Below, piece after piece: positions 31,394 to 34,528 of a DNA stretch of 34,528 nt; positions within the stretch are counted from its first letter, which is position 1; every line of letters starts with the position of its first letter. The translations under genes and the position numbers were made by a program. The notes under the pieces are model-generated. The model was given only the letters and a program-made list of their open reading frames with translations, ran no database searches and was not told the DNA's origin. The stretch comes from Paracoccaceae bacterium. Its GTDB lineage: Bacteria > Pseudomonadota > Alphaproteobacteria > Rhodobacterales > Rhodobacteraceae. The stretch lies in the NCBI GenBank assembly GCA_013373325.1, contig JABXIA010000285.1, positions 1 to 34,528 of the forward strand. Direction: 5' to 3'.

Positions 31394-32356
31394 TTATTCC
31401 TCTTTTAATGGTCTTTTAAGCAAATGTGCCGCTGCCTCGCTGATCGTCAAGCGCTGATCTACTAAATTGGTTACCGTGAGAGTGACCGGCATATCCAAGG
31501 CCATCCGCTGGGCCTGCTCCGCCACGGCCCGCGCGGTGGCTGCTCCTTCCACGGTGATGCTGGGGTCAAATTCCTCGCCGCGGCCAATGGACAGGCCCAA
31601 CCGGTAATTGCGGGACAAGTCAGAAGTGCAGGTCAGCGCGAGGTCGCCAAAGCCTGAAAGCCCGGCCAGGGTTTCCGCCTTGGCACCGCTTGCCAGCGCC
31701 ATGCGCTGCATCTCCGCATAGCCCCGTGTCATCAGCGCGGCACGGGCACTGTCACCAAGTCCCGCACCGATGACTGCGCCGCAGGCAATTGCCATCACAT
31801 TCTTCAGCGCGCCGCCGATTTCTGCGCCGACGGTGTCTGTGGTCCGGTACAGGCGCAGATTGGCTGTGGTCAGCTGTTTTTGCAGGGACTTGCACAGATC
31901 TGCGTCGCCGCAGGCCAGCGTCAGCGCAGTTGGCAGCCCCCGTGCGATGTCAGCTGCAAAGCTTGGCCCGGTCAGCAGCGCGGCCTTCGCATCTGGCAGA
32001 ACCTCCTGGATAACGGCAACCGGGCCTAGACCAGTCTCCAGCTCAATCCCCTTGCAGCAGGCAACAAGTGTCTTTCCTGACAGCTGCACACCGTACTCCT
32101 CCAGCACGCCGCGCAGCGTCTGCATCGGCACAGCCAGGAGCAGCACTTCGGACTGGCTGGCCTTGGTGATATCCGCGGTGACAGTGAGGTTTTCCGGCAG
32201 TGCCACACCTGGCAGGCGGGTGCCGTTGCGGCGGCTGTCCTGCATCGCCTGGGCCTTCATTGCGTTGCGCGCCCACAGGGTCACCGGCCCGTTGCCAGCC
32301 AGCGAGATTGCCAGGGCGGTGCCAAATGCGCCTGATCCCAATACCGAAATGCTCAT
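31394..32356 (-). CDS. gpsA: NAD(P)-dependent glycerol-3-phosphate dehydrogenase GpsA
   Basis: GpsA reduces dihydroxyacetone phosphate to sn-glycerol 3-phosphate for phospholipid synthesis. The 320-residue protein has the NAD fold GSGAFG at 7-12, [11 protein letters not shown] near 72, CKGIE near 106, the [14 protein letters not shown] motif near 140, and the catalytic lysine in [14 protein letters not shown] near 185. The C-terminal domain has [23 protein letters not shown] split near 233. It overlaps tsaD by four bases and adjoins yciI. Its last codons use TTA and AAA, unusual for this GC-rich genome, and form a TTAA-N7-TTAA repeat. Confidence 0.96.
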   Translation of the reverse strand: MSISVLGSGAFGTALAISLAGNGPVTLWARNAMKAQAMQDSRRNGTRLPGVALPENLTVTADITKASQSEVLLLAVPMQTLRGVLEEYGVQLSGKTLVACCKGIELETGLGPVAVIQEVLPDAKAALLTGPSFAADIARGLPTALTLACGDADLCKSLQKQLTTANLRLYRTTDTVGAEIGGALKNVMAIACGAVIGAGLGDSARAALMTRGYAEMQRMALASGAKAETLAGLSGFGDLALTCTSDLSRNYRLGLSIGRGEEFDPSITVEGAATARAVAEQAQRMALDMPVTLTVTNLVDQRLTISEAAAHLLKRPLKEE

Positions 32357-33450
32357 GCTTTGGCTCCCTTGCGGCCTGATCCGATCAATGCCGGGCTGCT
32401 TTGATCCAGCGGCCAGCGGGGACGGGCGGTCAGATCCAGCCCGTCGCGCGCGCCCGCTTTGAACCGCTCAAGGCCCGCATAGGCGATCATTGCCGCGTTG
32501 TCGGTGCACAGCCGCAGCGGCGGAGCGGTGAAGGCGGTGCCTGCCTCTGCACAAACCGTCTCTAAAGCTGCCCGGATGGCGGTATTTGCTGCCACACCGC
32601 CAGCCACGGCAATGGTCGGCTGCGCTGGCTGCTCTTCCAGATACTGACGGATGGCGCGGCGGGTTTTCTCCGCCAAGGTATCAACCACCGCTGCCTGAAA
32701 TCCTGCACACAGGTCGGCGCGGTCCTGGCGGGCCAAGCCGCCCTTTTCCGCAACGATCTGATCGCGCATCCGCATCAGCGCGGTTTTCAGGCCGGAGAAG
32801 GACAGGTTGCAATCGGGCCGGTCCAGCAAGGGCCGGGGAAAGTGGAACCGCTTGGGCTCGCCCTTTTCCGCCTCAGTCTGCACCGACGGCCCGCCGGGTT
32901 GCGGCAGGCCCAGCAGGCGGGCGGTTTTGTCAAAGGCCTCGCCCGGTGCGTCGTCAATAGTTCCGCCCAAACGGGTGAAATCCTCAGGACCGCGCACCAG
33001 CAGGTACTGGCAGTGGCCGCCGGAAACCAGCAGCATCAGATAGGGATAGGCGATCCCGTCCGTCAGCCGCGGCGTCAGCGCGTGTCCCGCCAGATGGTTT
33101 ACCCCGATCAGCGGAAGACCGGTTGCGGCGGCAATCCCCTTGGCGCACATCACGCCGGACATCACGCCGCCGATCAGCCCCGGGCCGGCGGTGACGGCTA
33201 CCACATCCAAGTCCTTCAGGCTCAGCCCGGCTTCTGCCAGTGCATCGCGGACGCAGATGTCCAGCTTTTCAGCGTGGGCGCGAGCGGCAATTTCCGGCAC
33301 CACGCCGCCAAAGGCACTGTGCAGCTCGGTCTGGCCGAACACGATCGAGGACAGAACCTCGGGCTGCTCACCCTCTGCCTGCCGTACCACGGCGGCGGCG
33401 GTGTCGTCACAGCTGCTCTCCAGCCCCAGGATTGTCAGGGTCTTTGTCAT
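32353..33450 (-). CDS. tsaD: tRNA N6-adenosine threonylcarbamoyltransferase TsaD
   Basis: TsaD transfers the threonylcarbamoyl group to A37 of ANN-decoding tRNAs, with TsaB and TsaE. The 365-residue ASKHA-fold protein begins [17 protein letters not shown]. Metal-binding His119 and His123 sit in NHLAGHAL, and the family signature ESSCDD and [12 protein letters not shown] (near 48-59) are intact. Further parts are [12 protein letters not shown] near 139 and [13 protein letters not shown] near 283. It is divergent from hemD over 74 bases and heads the gpsA-yciI-EVE-DUF1761 series. Confidence 0.97.
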   Translation of the reverse strand: MTKTLTILGLESSCDDTAAAVVRQAEGEQPEVLSSIVFGQTELHSAFGGVVPEIAARAHAEKLDICVRDALAEAGLSLKDLDVVAVTAGPGLIGGVMSGVMCAKGIAAATGLPLIGVNHLAGHALTPRLTDGIAYPYLMLLVSGGHCQYLLVRGPEDFTRLGGTIDDAPGEAFDKTARLLGLPQPGGPSVQTEAEKGEPKRFHFPRPLLDRPDCNLSFSGLKTALMRMRDQIVAEKGGLARQDRADLCAGFQAAVVDTLAEKTRRAIRQYLEEQPAQPTIAVAGGVAANTAIRAALETVCAEAGTAFTAPPLRLCTDNAAMIAYAGLERFKAGARDGLDLTARPRWPLDQSSPALIGSGRKGAKA

Positions 33451-33524
33451 GGCCTTACCGTTGCATCAAACTGCCGCCGGGGCTACCACCGAAGCGGGGT
33501 GCAAACAATCCCGGGAGCCTTTGG

Positions 33525-34250
33525 ATGGTGCCATTGCTGATGACACGCCCGCTGGCAGCGGCAAAGCGGTTTGCCGCCAGCCTGCCAGCCGAAGCGCTTG
33601 CCGGGCTGCAGGTAATCTATACTCCGCTGATGGAGATTCAGCCGGTTCAGGCACCGGTCAGAACGCAGGGTATAAAAGGGGTGATCTTTACCTCTGCCAA
33701 CGGCGTTGAGGCCGCTTCACGTGAAACCACAGTGCGGCTGCCTGCCTATTGTGTAGGGGAACGCACGGCGCAGACTGCCGCAGTACTGGGCTGGCAGGCT
33801 GAGGTTCTGGGGCAATGCGCCGAAGAACTGACGGCTGCCCTGCTGCAAAAGCGCCCCGAAGCACCGCTATTGCATTTGCGCGGCGCCCATGCGCGGGGCG
33901 CAATTGCGCAGCTTCTGACGGATGGCGGCCTCCCCTGCGGGGAGCAAATCGTGTATGATCAGGTGCTTTTGCCGCTGACGGAGGGGGCGCAGGCTGCGCT
34001 TGCTGCGCAAAACGGTGTGATCGTGCCGCTATTCTCACCCAGGACTGCGCGCCATTTTGCCAATCTGTGCGGGGACGCGTCGCATTTGCATTTGATTGCA
34101 CTGAGCGAGGCTGTGGCGGAACCGTTGAAAGGCTTGAATTACAAGGCTTTCAGAGTAAGTAAAGCCCCGGATGCACCGGCCATGGCGGAGGCTGTCCTTG
34201 ATGCCGCAGCGCAGCTGTCCCGGCTTGAGGGCAGGGGGCGTGCGGAGTAG
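33525..34250 (+). CDS. hemD: Uroporphyrinogen-III synthase HemD
   Basis: HemD closes hydroxymethylbilane with inversion of ring D, giving uroporphyrinogen III for haem, sirohaem, cobalamin and chlorophylls. The family is poorly conserved; visible features in the 241-residue protein are MTRPLAAAKRFA at the start, VIFTSANGVEAAS near 53, the YCVGERTAQTAAVLGW stretch near 75, LLHLRGAHARG near 113 and VVPLFSPRTARHFANL-type text near 166. I chose ATG 33525 with GGGAG eight bases upstream; GTG 33528 and ATG 33540 are alternatives. No hemC lies nearby. The next gene follows after 51 bases. Confidence 0.9.
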   Translation: MVPLLMTRPLAAAKRFAASLPAEALAGLQVIYTPLMEIQPVQAPVRTQGIKGVIFTSANGVEAASRETTVRLPAYCVGERTAQTAAVLGWQAEVLGQCAEELTAALLQKRPEAPLLHLRGAHARGAIAQLLTDGGLPCGEQIVYDQVLLPLTEGAQAALAAQNGVIVPLFSPRTARHFANLCGDASHLHLIALSEAVAEPLKGLNYKAFRVSKAPDAPAMAEAVLDAAAQLSRLEGRGRAE

Positions 34251-34301
34251 GGTCCAGCGTGTTCGCACGAATGTATTTTAGGAATCGAGGGGGAAGCCGG
34301 C

Positions 34302-34528
<227 letters not shown>

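Overview
The window looks like chromosomal DNA of a Rhodobacteraceae (roseobacter-group) alphaproteobacterium. Four things point there: the divergent regB/senC-regA (prrBCA) redox cluster, the kinase-less DivL-like PAS protein next to tsaE-amgK-murU-addB-addA-trxA, high-GC codon usage, and the order rho-hemJ-[gap]-maf-aroE-coaE-dnaQ-secB-fxsA that flanks the replication origin in many alphaproteobacteria. No insertion sequence, prophage, CRISPR array, rRNA or tRNA gene was found. Almost everything is dense core genome, often with 4-nt ATGA or 1-nt TGATG gene overlaps.

Region 1 (1-7751). rho (partial) and hemJ run leftward and maf-aroE-coaE-dnaQ run rightward from a 410-bp gap. The gap holds an 80% AT stretch, several DnaA-box-like 9-mers, seven GANTC (CcrM) sites and CtrA-box-like sites, so I propose it as the chromosomal origin. 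It is followed by secB and fxsA (leftward) and by Tim44-like, mltA and smr (rightward).

Region 2 (7758-13093). A lipoprotein alpha/beta hydrolase, hslU, a DUF2157-like membrane protein and hslV all run leftward; the membrane gene sits inside the hslVU unit. A DUF1127 mini-protein and two tandem paralogous Lin0512-family genes follow.

Region 3 (13244-23660). One long leftward cluster: divL-like PAS protein, tsaE, amgK, murU, addB, addA, trxA. It joins cell-cycle signalling, tRNA t6A modification, peptidoglycan recycling, double-strand-break repair and thioredoxin. A perfect CtrA box lies upstream of its first gene.

Region 4 (23750-29876). regB faces senC and regA. An HD phosphohydrolase, a small secreted protein of unknown function, ahcY and a DUF4242 protein follow. 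The gene hvrA, which sits between regA and ahcY in Rhodobacter capsulatus, is missing.

Region 5 (29877-34528). An orphan plus-strand terminator suggests a small RNA. A DUF1761 gene is broken by an in-frame stop. EVE, YciI, gpsA and tsaD form a leftward operon, and hemD runs rightward into a truncated gene, possibly the alphaproteobacterial mitofilin/Mic60 homologue, whose start region contains a GAGACC hexamer array running off the window end.

I did not find an exotic new system. The most valuable observations are the origin with its three regulator site types, the CtrA box at the divL-like gene, the broken DUF1761 gene, the small-RNA candidate, the hexamer array and the Lin0512 pair.
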